From contig NZ_JXST01000015.1 in assembly GCF_000878195.1 (NCBI RefSeq), positions 1-64,000 of the forward strand: 64,000 nucleotides of DNA. Direction: 5' to 3'. The notes under the pieces were generated by a model. It saw only the letters and a list, made by a program, of their open reading frames with translations, was not told where the DNA came from and did not search any database. Positions 38,380 through 47,326 of the stretch are shown one piece after another; the stretch's first letter is position 1, and each line of letters opens with the position of its first letter. Origin of the DNA: Mycolicibacterium llatzerense. GTDB lineage: Bacteria; Actinomycetota; Actinomycetes; Mycobacteriales; Mycobacteriaceae. Both the position numbers and the translations under genes were made by a program.

Positions 38380-39338
38380 CGCCACCCGTTCGGGTGCTGG
38401 CGCACTTCACCCCTGGTCCGCGAGTCACCGATTTCCTTGGCCCACTGCACGACCTGATCGACGTACGATTCTGCGCGGCGGACGACGACGCGACGTTCTA
38501 CCGGGAACTTCCGGTCGCCGACGTGCTCTGGCACGTCCTGCGGCCGGTCAGCTCCGATGACCTGAAACAAGGCCGCCGGCTCAAGCTCGTCCACAAGATG
38601 GGTGCGGGCGTCAACACCATCGACGTCGAGGCGGCGACGCGACTCGGTATCGCGGTGGCCAACATGCCCGGCGCCAACGCCCCCTCGGTCGCCGAGGGCG
38701 CGGTGATGCTGATGCTGGCCGCACTGCGGCGGCTCCCGGAACTCGACCGCGCCACCCGCGCCGGCGATGGCTGGCCGACCGACCCGACCCTCGGCGAGAC
38801 GGTGCGCGACCTCGGCAGCTGCACCGTCGGCCTGATCGGCTACGGCAACATCGCCAAGCGGGTGGAAACCATCGTCACCGCGATGGGCGCGACCGTCGTG
38901 CACACCAATACCCGTGGTGCACAAGGCCACCCCGGCTGGCGCACGCTCGCTGAGCTGCTCGCCACCAGCGACGTCGTCTCGCTGCATCTGCCGCTCACCG
39001 AGCACACCGAAGGACTGCTCGACGCCGACGCACTGGCGGGGATGAAACCGGGTGCGGTCCTGGTCAATACGTCACGCGGCGCGGTCATCGACGAAGCCGC
39101 GCTGGTCTCCGCCCTGCGCGGCGGGCCGTTGCAGGCCGCCGGCCTCGACGTCTTCGCCACTGAGCCCGTCGATCCGGGCAATCCGCTGCTGACGCTCGAC
39201 AACGTCGTCGTCAGCCCGCACGTCACGTGGTACACCGCTGACACGATGCGTCGCTATCTGGAAGAAGCCGTCGCCAACTGCGAGCGACTCGCCGCTGGAC
39301 ACCAGCTGGCCAACGTAGTCAACGAAGTCAACCTCTAG
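38370..39338 (+). CDS. D-2-hydroxyacid dehydrogenase (NAD-binding)
   Basis: 322 residues from ATG 38370, overlapping the hydrolase gene; ATG 38355 and GTG 38376 are alternatives. The NAD motif GLIGYGNIAKRVE (GxGxxA) is near residue 150. The catalytic set is Arg in VNTSRGAVID, Glu in FATEPVDPG and His in VSPHVTWYT. It would reduce a 2-keto acid or oxidise a D-2-hydroxyacid. It is not in the M. tuberculosis fadE6 neighbourhood as I remember it, so it may be an addition here. Confidence 0.88.
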   Translation: MAVTPPVRVLAHFTPGPRVTDFLGPLHDLIDVRFCAADDDATFYRELPVADVLWHVLRPVSSDDLKQGRRLKLVHKMGAGVNTIDVEAATRLGIAVANMPGANAPSVAEGAVMLMLAALRRLPELDRATRAGDGWPTDPTLGETVRDLGSCTVGLIGYGNIAKRVETIVTAMGATVVHTNTRGAQGHPGWRTLAELLATSDVVSLHLPLTEHTEGLLDADALAGMKPGAVLVNTSRGAVIDEAALVSALRGGPLQAAGLDVFATEPVDPGNPLLTLDNVVVSPHVTWYTADTMRRYLEEAVANCERLAAGHQLANVVNEVNL

Positions 39339-39370
39339 ACACCCGTCAAGTGGGTTACTCTCGAAACCAA

Positions 39371-39390
39371 CCGACCAGTTATTTGGTCGG
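39371..39390. promoter_or_regulatory. Palindromic operator upstream of fadE6
   Basis: CCGACCA (39371-39377) and TGGTCGG (39384-39390) form a perfect 7-bp inverted repeat with a 6-base centre, 41 bases before the fadE6 start. The shape suits a TetR-type regulator of fatty acid genes, possibly the neighbour at 36590, though its own operator differs in sequence. Confidence 0.6.
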
Positions 39391-39431
39391 GTGCGCCGAA
39401 CCACGCCCATAGCCGGTCACAGGAGGCAACG

Positions 39432-41618
39432 ATGCCCATCGCGATCATGTCCGAGCACAACGATCTGGCCGATTCGGTCCGATCCCTGGTGGCGCGCGTC
39501 GCGCCGTCCGAGGTGCTGCACGAGGCCCTCGAGACCCCGATCAGCAACCCGCCGCCCTACTGGGGCGCGGCCGCCGACCAGGGCTTGCAGGGCCTACACC
39601 TGTCAGAAGCCGTTGGCGGACAGGGCTTTGGCATCCTCGAGCTCGCGATCACCCTGGCCGAGTTCGGCTACGGCGCCGTCCCCGGACCGTTCGTCCCCTC
39701 GGCCATTGCCAGTGCCCTGATCGCTGCGCACGACCCCAAGTCGCCCCTGCTGCCCGGCCTGGCCTCCGGCGAGACCATCGCGGCATACGCCTTGGACTCA
39801 GGCCTGACCGCCACTACCCAGGGCGACGGACTCGTCGTCAGCGGTGACATCCGCGCCGTCCCCGCCGCGGCGCAAGCCGCACTGCTGGTCGTCCCTGTCG
39901 ATGCCGGCGCTCAGTGGGTGGTACTCGACACCTCGACGCTGCGGATCGACCCGGTCCAGACCGTAGACCCACTGCACCCGGCGGCCCAGGTGCGCGCAGA
40001 CGCCGTCCCGGTCGGTGCCGACCGGGTGCTCAGCGGACTGACATCGGCGCATGCCCGGGCCCTGATCACCACACTGCTGTCGGCCGAATGTGTCGGTGTC
40101 GCGCGCTGGGCCACCGACACCGCCGCCGAGTACGCGAAGATCCGTGAACAGTTCGGCCGACCGATCGGCCAGTTCCAGGCCATCAAACACAAGTGCGCCA
40201 ACATGATTGCCGAAACCGAGCGCGCCACCGGTGCGGTCTGGGACGCCGCCCGCGCACTCGACGAGCACGCATCGGGCGACGCCGACTCCGACTACCAGTT
40301 CGCCGCCGCCGTAGCCGCCACCCTGGCGCCCGTCGCCGCCCAGCACACCGCACAGGACTGCATCCAGGTGCACGGCGGCATCGGCTTCACCTGGGAGCAC
40401 GACACCAACGTCTACTACCGGCACGCCATCGCGCTGGTCGCCGGGTTCGGCCGCGCCGCCGACCACCCACGGCAGGTGGTGGACCTGGCCACGACCTCCG
40501 GCATGCGGTCCATCGACATCGACCTCGATCCGGACACCGAGAAGCTGCGCGCCGAGATCCGCGCGGAAGTGGCTGCGCTGAAAGCCCTTCCGAGCGGGCC
40601 GGAACGCAACACCGCGATCGCCGAAGGCGGTTGGGTGCAACCGCACCTGCCCACGCCGTGGGGCCGGGCCGCCGCGCCGATCGAGCAGATCATCATTGCC
40701 CAGGAGTTCAGCACCGGAAAGGTGCGGCGCCCCCAGATGGGTATCGCGGCCTGGATCATCCCGTCGATCGTGGCGTTCGGCACCAGCAAGCAGCAGCAGG
40801 ATTTCCTGCCGCCGACGTTCCGCGGCGACATGATCTGGTGCCAGCTGTTCTCCGAGCCGGGCGCCGGCAGTGATCTGGCCAGCCTGACCACCAAGGCCGT
40901 CAAGGTCGACGGCGGCTGGCGCATCACCGGCCAGAAGATCTGGACGACGGGAGCCCAGTTCTCCGCCTGGGGCGCCCTGCTGGCCAGGACCGACCCGAAC
41001 GCACCGAAGCATCAAGGCATCACGTACTTCCTGCTCGACATGAAAAGCCCGGGCGTCGAGGTCAAGCCGCTGCGCGAACTCACCGGCAACGCGATGTTCA
41101 ACACCGTCTTCATCGACGACGTGTTCGTGCCCGACGACATGGTGCTCGGCGAGGTGAACCGCGGCTGGGAGGTCAGCCGGAACACCCTGACCAACGAGCG
41201 GGTGTCGATCGGCAGCAGCGAACCGCCCTTTCTGGCCAGTCTCGAACAGTTCGTGGAGTTCCTGCGCGGCGGCGAGTTCGACGAGCTGCAACGTCACGAG
41301 GCCGGCAAGCTGATCGCCGAGGGCCACGCGGCCAAACTGCTCAACATGCGGTCGACGCTGCTGACCCTCGCCGGTGGCGATCCGATGCCGGCCGCCGCGA
41401 TCTCCAAGCTGCTGTCCATGAAGACCGGTCAGGGTTACGCGGAGTTCGGGGTCGCGTCATTCGGCAGCGACGCGGTCATCGGCGATCCGCAACAGCCCTC
41501 GGGCCGGTGGGACGAGTACCTGTTGGCCGGCCGCGCGACGACCATCTACGGCGGCACCTCCGAGGTGCAGCTGAACATCATCGCCGAACGGCTGCTGGGC
41601 CTGCCTCGCGACCCGTAA
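39432..41618 (+). CDS. fadE6: Two-domain acyl-CoA dehydrogenase FadE6
   Basis: 728 residues from ATG 39432, with AGGAGG 8 bases upstream. It contains two acyl-CoA dehydrogenase units: residues 1-350, ending in ECVGVARWATDTAAEYAKIR and CIQVHGGIGFTWEHD, and residues 370-728, with WCQLFSEPGAGSDLASL, WTTGAQFSAWGALLAR and TIYGGTSEVQLNIIAER. The double unit and length equal FadE6 of M. tuberculosis. It would oxidise an acyl-CoA or steroid-like CoA ester with FAD. A strong hairpin follows the gene at 41641. Confidence 0.92.
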   Translation: MPIAIMSEHNDLADSVRSLVARVAPSEVLHEALETPISNPPPYWGAAADQGLQGLHLSEAVGGQGFGILELAITLAEFGYGAVPGPFVPSAIASALIAAHDPKSPLLPGLASGETIAAYALDSGLTATTQGDGLVVSGDIRAVPAAAQAALLVVPVDAGAQWVVLDTSTLRIDPVQTVDPLHPAAQVRADAVPVGADRVLSGLTSAHARALITTLLSAECVGVARWATDTAAEYAKIREQFGRPIGQFQAIKHKCANMIAETERATGAVWDAARALDEHASGDADSDYQFAAAVAATLAPVAAQHTAQDCIQVHGGIGFTWEHDTNVYYRHAIALVAGFGRAADHPRQVVDLATTSGMRSIDIDLDPDTEKLRAEIRAEVAALKALPSGPERNTAIAEGGWVQPHLPTPWGRAAAPIEQIIIAQEFSTGKVRRPQMGIAAWIIPSIVAFGTSKQQQDFLPPTFRGDMIWCQLFSEPGAGSDLASLTTKAVKVDGGWRITGQKIWTTGAQFSAWGALLARTDPNAPKHQGITYFLLDMKSPGVEVKPLRELTGNAMFNTVFIDDVFVPDDMVLGEVNRGWEVSRNTLTNERVSIGSSEPPFLASLEQFVEFLRGGEFDELQRHEAGKLIAEGHAAKLLNMRSTLLTLAGGDPMPAAAISKLLSMKTGQGYAEFGVASFGSDAVIGDPQQPSGRWDEYLLAGRATTIYGGTSEVQLNIIAERLLGLPRDP

Positions 41619-41640
41619 CCGCTTCGCGCGAGCGCACGTG

Positions 41641-41675
41641 GAAACCCCCATTTCGAAGCAGAAATGGGGGTTTTC
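41641..41675 (+). terminator. Terminator after fadE6
   Basis: GAAACCCCCATTTC (41641-41654) pairs with GAAATGGGGGTTTTC (41661-41675) in a stem of about 14 bp with one G-T pair and a 6-base loop. Its T run and position 22 bases after the stop fit a terminator. Confidence 0.75.
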
Positions 41676-41745
41676 CCGACTGTTCGCAGGTATGGACCAG
41701 GCGTACGGTTGACGTAAGCGGAAGATTTGGTTGGTGGTGACGATC

Positions 41746-42042
41746 ATGACCACAAACGAGCTGACGACACGTGCGGCGCAGGTGCTGCGACTGGTGTCCA
41801 TCGGGGCCATCGCGATCTCGTTCACGGTCGTCCCGACTGTCCTACGCAGCCCGGCCACAACGCTGCAGGCGGGCGGTGACCCGTGCGTCAACGGCGTCGT
41901 CCCGTGGAACCCGTACGTCGTGAACTGCAACCTGCCCGCGCGGAACAGCCCAAAGGTGCGCGGTGCGGCTCCCGACGCGGGTGCCATCATCGCGTGCCAC
42001 GACAAGCCCGGCTGCCTGGCCTGGTACGTCAACGGTGACTAG
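41746..42042 (+). CDS. Small secreted cysteine-containing protein
   Basis: 98 residues from ATG 41746; GTG/TTG starts up to 15 bases upstream are also possible. A hydrophobic N-terminal segment (LRLVSIGAIAISFTVVPTVL) acts as signal or anchor. The rest has four Cys (GGDPCVNG, VNCN, IACHDKPGCLAW), suggesting two disulfides and an extracytoplasmic place. I do not recognise a family. Its last bases overlap the 3' end of fadD2 on the other strand by four bases. Confidence 0.65.
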   Translation: MTTNELTTRAAQVLRLVSIGAIAISFTVVPTVLRSPATTLQAGGDPCVNGVVPWNPYVVNCNLPARNSPKVRGAAPDAGAIIACHDKPGCLAWYVNGD

Positions 42043-43739
42043 AGGTCCATCTCCCGCAGCGCACGCTTGAGGATCTTGCCCGTCGGGTTGCGCGGCAACT
42101 CGTCGAGGAAGACGACCTCGCGCGGAACCTTGTAGCGCGCCAAGTGATCTCGGACGTAGGTCTTGATGTCGTCCTCGCTGACCGTCGCGCCCTCGGTTGT
42201 GACGACGAACGCCCGCAGGCGCGCCCCGAAGTCCTTGTCGTCGACACCGATCGCGGTCGCCTCCACCACCTCGGGGTGCCCGCTGATCAGATCCTCGACC
42301 TCGGCGGGGAAGACGTTCTCACCACCGGAGACGATCATCTCGTCGTCCCGGCCACTGACGTACAGGAGTCCGCGCTCGTCGAAGTAGCCGACGTCGCCCG
42401 ACGAGAGCATGCCGTCGATGATCTCCTTGCCACCGCCGCCGGTGTACCCCTCGAACGGGAAGGTGGTGCCGACGAAGATGCGCCCGACGCTGCCCTGCGG
42501 CAGCTCCTTGCCGTTGTCGTCGAAGATCTTCACGCGGACGCCCTTGACCACCGGGCCGACCGTCGCCGGGTTGATCGACAGATCCTGCGGGCGCGCGATG
42601 GTGGCGAACGAGATCTCGGTCGACCCGTACAGGTTGTAGATCACCGGGCCCAGATCCTTGAGTGCCCGTGTCGCCAGCTCGGACCCCAGCTGCGAACCCG
42701 AGATGAAGACGATGCGCAGGCTCGACAGGTTCGGCTTCGGCGACGTCTTGTCGAGTTCGTCGAGAATGCGCGACAACATCACCGGCACCACCACCATGGC
42801 GGTGACCTGGTGGCGTTCGATGTCGGCGAGCACGGTCGCCGGCTTGAACCGGCGGCGCAACACCAGCGTGCTGCCGAGCAACATGGCGATGGTCGAATGC
42901 AGGTACCCCAGCGCGTGGAACATCGGCGCGGGCAGGCTGGTCACCTCGCCGGATTTGAACGGCACCGAGGACAGCACACCACCCACCGGGGCCAGCGATG
43001 GCGGGGCACTTCGATTGGCGCCCTTGGGAGTTCCCGTCGTACCACTGGTCAAGATGATGATGGAAGCCGCCTTCGCGACCTTCGGCGGCGCGAGGCTGCT
43101 GGTCCGAGCGATAACGTCGGCCAGTGATTCGTCGACGCTGCCCGACGGTTCCGGCTTGTCCGGGTTGTGCCCCAGCGCCCGCAGCTTGCCCAACGGCGGC
43201 TCCGAAAGCGCGACGGCGTCGGCGTATTCGTCGTCGTAGATGATCAGCTGAGCACCCTCGCGCTCGGAGACCTCTTTGATCTGCGGACCCGAGAACTCGG
43301 TGTTGAGCAGGATGATTCGCGCACCGACACGCGCCGCGCCGTACACCGCCACCAGGAACCACCGGTGGTTGCGGGCGAGGATCGCGACGCCTTCGCCGGC
43401 CTGAACGCCCTTGGCGCGCAACGCGTTGGCCGTCGCGTTCACGGCGTCGTCGAACTCCTGGAAGGTGATGTCGCCGTCGTCGTCGATGACGGCGGTGCGG
43501 TGCGGAGTACGGCGCGCATTGAGCGCCGGGACCATGCCGATCTCACCCCAACGGACGATGTCGGCCAGCATGGCCGCCATGTGCTGCGGCGACTCGAGCT
43601 TGAGGGCGCCGGCCTCGAACATCTTCCTGGCGTAGTGGAGTTCGGCGGCGCCGCGGTCGACGTATTTACCGACCGACTTCTCCAAAGTTTCCTGAACCTT
43701 GTTTGCCACCTGCGACGGGAGGTCAGTCAGCTTCGCCAT
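42039..43739 (-). CDS. fadD2: Fatty acyl-CoA/AMP ligase FadD2
   Basis: 566 residues from ATG 43739. Adenylate-forming motifs are all present: LTSGTTGTPKGANR (A3), YNLYGSTEISFA (A5), SGRDDEMIVSGGENVFPAEV (A8) and the catalytic Lys in NPTGKILKRAL (A10). It activates a carboxylic acid to an acyl adenylate and then an acyl-CoA. The partner of fadE6 in the Rv0270/Rv0271c region of M. tuberculosis, although here the two genes are convergent with the small secreted gene between them. Confidence 0.93.
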   Translation of the reverse strand: MAKLTDLPSQVANKVQETLEKSVGKYVDRGAAELHYARKMFEAGALKLESPQHMAAMLADIVRWGEIGMVPALNARRTPHRTAVIDDDGDITFQEFDDAVNATANALRAKGVQAGEGVAILARNHRWFLVAVYGAARVGARIILLNTEFSGPQIKEVSEREGAQLIIYDDEYADAVALSEPPLGKLRALGHNPDKPEPSGSVDESLADVIARTSSLAPPKVAKAASIIILTSGTTGTPKGANRSAPPSLAPVGGVLSSVPFKSGEVTSLPAPMFHALGYLHSTIAMLLGSTLVLRRRFKPATVLADIERHQVTAMVVVPVMLSRILDELDKTSPKPNLSSLRIVFISGSQLGSELATRALKDLGPVIYNLYGSTEISFATIARPQDLSINPATVGPVVKGVRVKIFDDNGKELPQGSVGRIFVGTTFPFEGYTGGGGKEIIDGMLSSGDVGYFDERGLLYVSGRDDEMIVSGGENVFPAEVEDLISGHPEVVEATAIGVDDKDFGARLRAFVVTTEGATVSEDDIKTYVRDHLARYKVPREVVFLDELPRNPTGKILKRALREMDL

Positions 43740-43816
43740 GAGCCAACCATATGTGACACCCCGGGTAACACGGCCGGAACTCCCGCCCCAATTATCGAGC
43801 CGATTACGCTGTCCAC

Positions 43817-45055
43817 ATGGGTGACTCGCGGTCCCTCGAGGTAGGCGGACGCGAGGTTGCCGTGAGCAACCCGGACAAGCTGGTCTTCCCGGAACCCGGG
43901 GTGACCAAGCTCGACCTCGTCAACTACTACCTGTCCGTCGCCGACGGCGCGCTGCGCGGCGTGGCCCGGCGGCCCATGATCCTGAAGCGGTTCGTGAAAG
44001 GCATTGCCCAGGAAGCGATCTTCCAGAAGCGGGCACCGGAGAAACGGCCGGACTGGATCGAGGTGGCCGAGCTGAAATACGCCTCCGGCACCTCAGCGAA
44101 AGAAGCCGTGATCGACGAGGCCGCCGGGCTGGTGTGGGCGGTGAGCCTGGGTTGCATCGACTTCAACCCGCATCCGGTCCGGGCCGACGACCTGGAGCAC
44201 CCGGACGAACTGCGCGTCGACCTGGACCCGATGCCGGGTGTCGAGTGGCCGCAGATCGTCGACGTCGCCATCGTGGTGCGCGATGTGCTCACCGACTACG
44301 GGCTGACGGCATGGCCCAAGACCTCCGGCTCGCGGGGTTTCCACATCTATGCCCGGATCGAGCGGAACTGGTCGTACAAGGAGGTGCGGTTGGCCGCCCA
44401 GACGGTGGCCCGCGAGGTGGAGCGACGCGCACCCGACCTGGCGACCAGCCGGTGGTGGAAAGAGGAGCGCCAGGGCGTGTTCGTCGACTTCAACCAGAAC
44501 GCCAAGGACCGCACGGTCGCGTCGGCGTACTCGGTGCGGTCGCGGCCCGATGCCCGGGTCTCGACACCGCTGTTCTGGGACGAGGTCCCGGGCTGCCGTC
44601 CCGAGGAATTCACCGTGGCGACGGTGCCCGGCCGGTACGCGCAATTCGGCGACCCGTGGGCCGGGATGGACGCCGCTGCAGGCGGTCTGGAGGGATTGCT
44701 GGCGTTGGCCGAAGAACTGGGTCCGATGCCCAGGGCGGAGAAACCCGAGGGCGGCGCATCGGCCGACGGGCGGCGCGCGTCACAGATGCCACTCATCGAG
44801 GTTGCCCGCACCAAGACCCGCGATGAGGCGATGGCCGCCCTCGAGGTGTGGCGATCCCGTCATCCAGAAGCGGCATCTGCCCTGGAAGCCATCGATGTTC
44901 TGGTCGACGGCATGCGTGGACCCAGCTCGATCTGGTACCGCATCCGGATCAATCTGCAGCATGTGCCGGAGCAGTTGCGGCCGCCGCAGGAGCCGCTCAT
45001 CGCCGACTATTCGCCGTGGGTGGGCTATCAAGGCAACCAGTGGCGCCGTCCGTGA
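43817..45055 (+). CDS. LigD-type polymerase-domain protein (PolD2-like, Rv0269c)
   Basis: 412 residues from ATG 43817. It has the archaeo-eukaryotic primase fold of the LigD polymerase domain without ligase or nuclease parts: PDKLVFPEPGVTKLDLVNYY, GCIDFNPHPVRADDL, the metal-binding DLDP near residue 135, TSGSRGFHIYARI and DFNQNAKDRTVASAYSVR. Such enzymes add ribo- or deoxynucleotides and act in NHEJ or base-excision repair. The extra C-terminal 120 residues are less conserved. Divergent from fadD2, as in M. tuberculosis. Confidence 0.9.
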   Translation: MGDSRSLEVGGREVAVSNPDKLVFPEPGVTKLDLVNYYLSVADGALRGVARRPMILKRFVKGIAQEAIFQKRAPEKRPDWIEVAELKYASGTSAKEAVIDEAAGLVWAVSLGCIDFNPHPVRADDLEHPDELRVDLDPMPGVEWPQIVDVAIVVRDVLTDYGLTAWPKTSGSRGFHIYARIERNWSYKEVRLAAQTVAREVERRAPDLATSRWWKEERQGVFVDFNQNAKDRTVASAYSVRSRPDARVSTPLFWDEVPGCRPEEFTVATVPGRYAQFGDPWAGMDAAAGGLEGLLALAEELGPMPRAEKPEGGASADGRRASQMPLIEVARTKTRDEAMAALEVWRSRHPEAASALEAIDVLVDGMRGPSSIWYRIRINLQHVPEQLRPPQEPLIADYSPWVGYQGNQWRRP

Positions 45056-45220
45056 GCGTTACCCCGCCGAGACCATGTTTGCTAGCTGGAGCTATCAGAC
45101 TTCTTAGCGATGATTTAGGACTTACTCCCCGGTACCTTAACTTGGGCACATAACTTCGATCTTGAGCCGAAGAAACGACACAGCAGTCGGGCGTTCGGCA
45201 ACATCGAAGGGAGGCATCAC

Positions 45221-45679
45221 ATGGCTATGGTCACCAGCGACTCGGCATCGACAGCCGCTTTCCGCTATGGCAATCCGGCGGTCGCCTGCGGCGACGCCGA
45301 GGTGCGCGCCCAGTGCCGCCAACTGGCGACGGTACTCACCGTCACCGGAGTCATCGACGAATCCGATGTGGACCTGGTAGCAGCGCAGGCACGGCGCTGC
45401 GTCCTTCCCGAGAAGCCGTTCATCCTGGACCTGAGCGGGGTCACCTCGTTTGCAGTGTCCTGTGTCGAACTGCTCGACAAGGTCAACGACAGCTGCATCG
45501 CAGCAGGTAATGAGTGGTCCCTGATCGCATCCCAGCCGGTTTCGACCGCACTGCTGGCCTGCGGCGCAGAGTCCGCCTTCCCGACCGCAACCTCCGTCTC
45601 CGAAGCGCTGCACCATTTCTCGGACAGCATGTACGAGCGCCGTCGGTTGCTGCCGTTCCTCACCAAGAAGTCCGCGTAA
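45221..45679 (+). CDS. STAS-domain protein (anti-anti-sigma-like)
   Basis: 152 residues from ATG 45221, with GGGAGG upstream. VLTVTGVIDESDVDLVAAQA and FILDLSGVTSFAVSCVELLD match the STAS fold, and the serine in TSFAVS sits where the phosphorylated residue of SpoIIAA-like proteins lies. It probably relays signals to an anti-sigma factor, but no partner is nearby. A C-terminal basic tail (RRRLLPFLTKKSA) is unusual. A perfect terminator follows at 45789. Confidence 0.75.
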   Translation: MAMVTSDSASTAAFRYGNPAVACGDAEVRAQCRQLATVLTVTGVIDESDVDLVAAQARRCVLPEKPFILDLSGVTSFAVSCVELLDKVNDSCIAAGNEWSLIASQPVSTALLACGAESAFPTATSVSEALHHFSDSMYERRRLLPFLTKKSA

Positions 45680-45788
45680 GACAGGAACTGAACATGTTGA
45701 TCGATCTCCGCTGGCTGAGTGCCCTGCTCCACCACCACCGTCGTAAGACGCATCTCGCGACGCCGGCTTTCTGACACCTTCGACCTCC

Positions 45789-45831
45789 AACACGGTGCCG
45801 ACACCAATCCTGGTGTCGGCACCGTGTTTTT
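45789..45831. terminator. Bidirectional terminator between STAS and PPOX genes
   Basis: AACACGGTGCCGACACCA (45789-45806) pairs perfectly with TGGTGTCGGCACCGTGTT (45811-45828): 18-bp stem, loop ATCC, then T residues. It separates two convergent genes. Confidence 0.9.
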
Positions 45832-45844
45832 GCGTGGGCGTCAC

Positions 45845-46303
45845 CTATGCGAAGTCGACGCGCACGATCACGCTGTCGTCCCAGACATTCCGATTCCGTG
45901 CCTTGCGCCACTTCTCGCGCCACGGAAGGCCGGCGTGCACCTGCGTCACGCCCGGAATCCTGATGAGCGGCACCAGATTCCACTGCCACCCATAGCGTCG
46001 GTGCAGCACGCGATTCGCGGCAGCCGCGTCCACGCCGTCGAGGATCGTCGCCGTGCCGGTGAATACAGTTGCGCCGCTGAGTTTTCGGCCGCGATAGTCA
46101 CAGGCGGTCAGCTCCACCTGCGGATGCGCCCGCAAGCGTGCGGTTTTCGGTCCGCGCTTGGTCCGGAACATGACGGAGTTGCCCGCAGCGGCGAACCACA
46201 TCGGGGTATCGACCGGCTCACCACTTTTCCGGTAGCTCCGGAGCAGTGCGTACCGGGTCCTGCTCAACTCGCTGATGTCTGATCGCTGTGCGTTGGTAGC
46301 CAT
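45845..46303 (-). CDS. PPOX-class F420-dependent oxidoreductase-like protein
   Basis: 152 residues from ATG 46303; a TTG at 46315 would add four residues. It has the split beta-barrel flavin fold: RYALLRSYRKSGEPVDTPMW, FRTKRGPKTARLRAHPQVEL and TGTATILDG. Mycobacterial members use F420 or bind haem/flavin. Divergent from a MerR regulator, with the operator at 46318-46337 only a few bases before the start, so transcription is probably leaderless or nearly so. Confidence 0.85.
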   Translation of the reverse strand: MATNAQRSDISELSRTRYALLRSYRKSGEPVDTPMWFAAAGNSVMFRTKRGPKTARLRAHPQVELTACDYRGRKLSGATVFTGTATILDGVDAAAANRVLHRRYGWQWNLVPLIRIPGVTQVHAGLPWREKWRKARNRNVWDDSVIVRVDFA

Positions 46304-46317
46304 GCACACAGTCAACG

Positions 46318-46337
46318 ACTTAGAGTTGGCTCCAAGT
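46318..46337. promoter_or_regulatory. MerR-type operator between the divergent genes
   Basis: ACTTAGAGTTGGCTCCAAGT has inverted arms ACTTAGAG and CTCCAAGT (7 of 8 paired). TTGACTT read on the - strand gives a -35 element inside it. This is the typical MerR promoter layout, in which the dimer sits in a long spacer and untwists it. Confidence 0.75.
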
Positions 46338-46358
46338 CAAGCCCGATCCAGGAGTGTC

Positions 46359-46766
46359 ATGGCCACGTTCACCATCGGCGAAGTGTCGGCGCGCACCGAC
46401 GTCGCCGCGACGACACTGCGCTACTACGAGCAGATCGGTCTCATCCCCGCACCGGCGCGGGTCGGCGGCCAGCGCCGCTACGACGGCGCCGTCGTCGATC
46501 GGCTCAACGTCATCCGGGTGTGCAAGACCGCCGGGTTCTCCCTGGACGAGATCCTCTTGCTGTTCGCCGACGACGCCCCCGGCCGCCCCTCGACACGCGC
46601 ACTGGCCACGGCCAAGATCGCCGAGATCGACACCAAGATCGCCGAACTGCATCTCGCCCGGGCGATCGTCGAGTGGGGTCTCCAATGCACCTGCCCGTCG
46701 ATCGACGCCTGCAGCTGCGGCATTCACCCCGCCAAGCCCCGGGACTCCCAGACCGCCGCCGGCTGA
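46359..46766 (+). CDS. MerR-family regulator with C-terminal Cys cluster
   Basis: 135 residues from ATG 46359. N-terminal winged helix FTIGEVSARTDVAATTLRYY and QIGLIPAPAR are typical; a long helix follows (ATAKIAEIDTKIAELHLARA). The C-terminus has CTCPSIDACSCG, a CxCx5CxC array that could bind a metal or an iron-sulfur cluster, although its spacing differs from SoxR (CX2CXCX5C). It probably activates the divergent PPOX gene in response to metal or redox stress. Confidence 0.88.
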   Translation: MATFTIGEVSARTDVAATTLRYYEQIGLIPAPARVGGQRRYDGAVVDRLNVIRVCKTAGFSLDEILLLFADDAPGRPSTRALATAKIAEIDTKIAELHLARAIVEWGLQCTCPSIDACSCGIHPAKPRDSQTAAG

Positions 46767-46771
46767 TCGCG

Positions 46772-47326
46772 TCAGTGCCCGCTCGGGTGGGCTCCACCAA
46801 CTTCTGCAGGTAATGGCGGCGGAAGTGGAGTGGTCGGCGTGGGTGCGGGAGCTCCGGTGACAGGTGCGGGTGGCGTGCCCGCCGGTGCGGGCGCGGCGGC
46901 GGCAGTGCCGGTCAGCGGCCCGCCACTGCGGTAAAAGGTCATGGGCTCGGACCTGATGGATTGTGAACCCGCGCTGATATCAAGCGATTTGGCGGTCACG
47001 ACATAGGTGATGCCGTCACTCGTCGCGGTGTAGCGGCCGTTGCCGTCCGCGGTGGCGGAGATGATCAGCTTCGCACCGTCGCTGATGCGCACGCCGCGGT
47101 ACTGATATTGACCGCCGGCGCTCTTGCAGATGGCCACCCGCGACGAGGCGGTGCTCCCGAAAGCCACCGCGGTATCGCCGGTCGGACACCGCGCCGTCGA
47201 GTCGACGAACCCCTGCGCGTCCGTGGCGGGATCGGCCGACGCCGCCGGGATCCCGGCCAGCACCAGCGCGGCGCCCGTCAGGGTCGCAGCCAGCAGCCCC
47301 GCGGCGCGGAAGGTGAAGTCGGACAT
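46772..47326 (-). CDS. Secreted protein with Pro/Ala-rich tail
   Basis: 184 residues from ATG 47326; a GTG at 47338 would add four. Signal peptide ending IPAASADPATD. A globular part with two Cys (ARCPTGD, AICKSAGG) is followed by beta-prone stretches (GRYTATSDGITYVVTAKSLD) and ends in about 45 residues rich in Ala, Pro and Thr. No family is recognised. It is convergent with merR, the stops five bases apart. Confidence 0.75.
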   Translation of the reverse strand: MSDFTFRAAGLLAATLTGAALVLAGIPAASADPATDAQGFVDSTARCPTGDTAVAFGSTASSRVAICKSAGGQYQYRGVRISDGAKLIISATADGNGRYTATSDGITYVVTAKSLDISAGSQSIRSEPMTFYRSGGPLTGTAAAAPAPAGTPPAPVTGAPAPTPTTPLPPPLPAEVGGAHPSGH

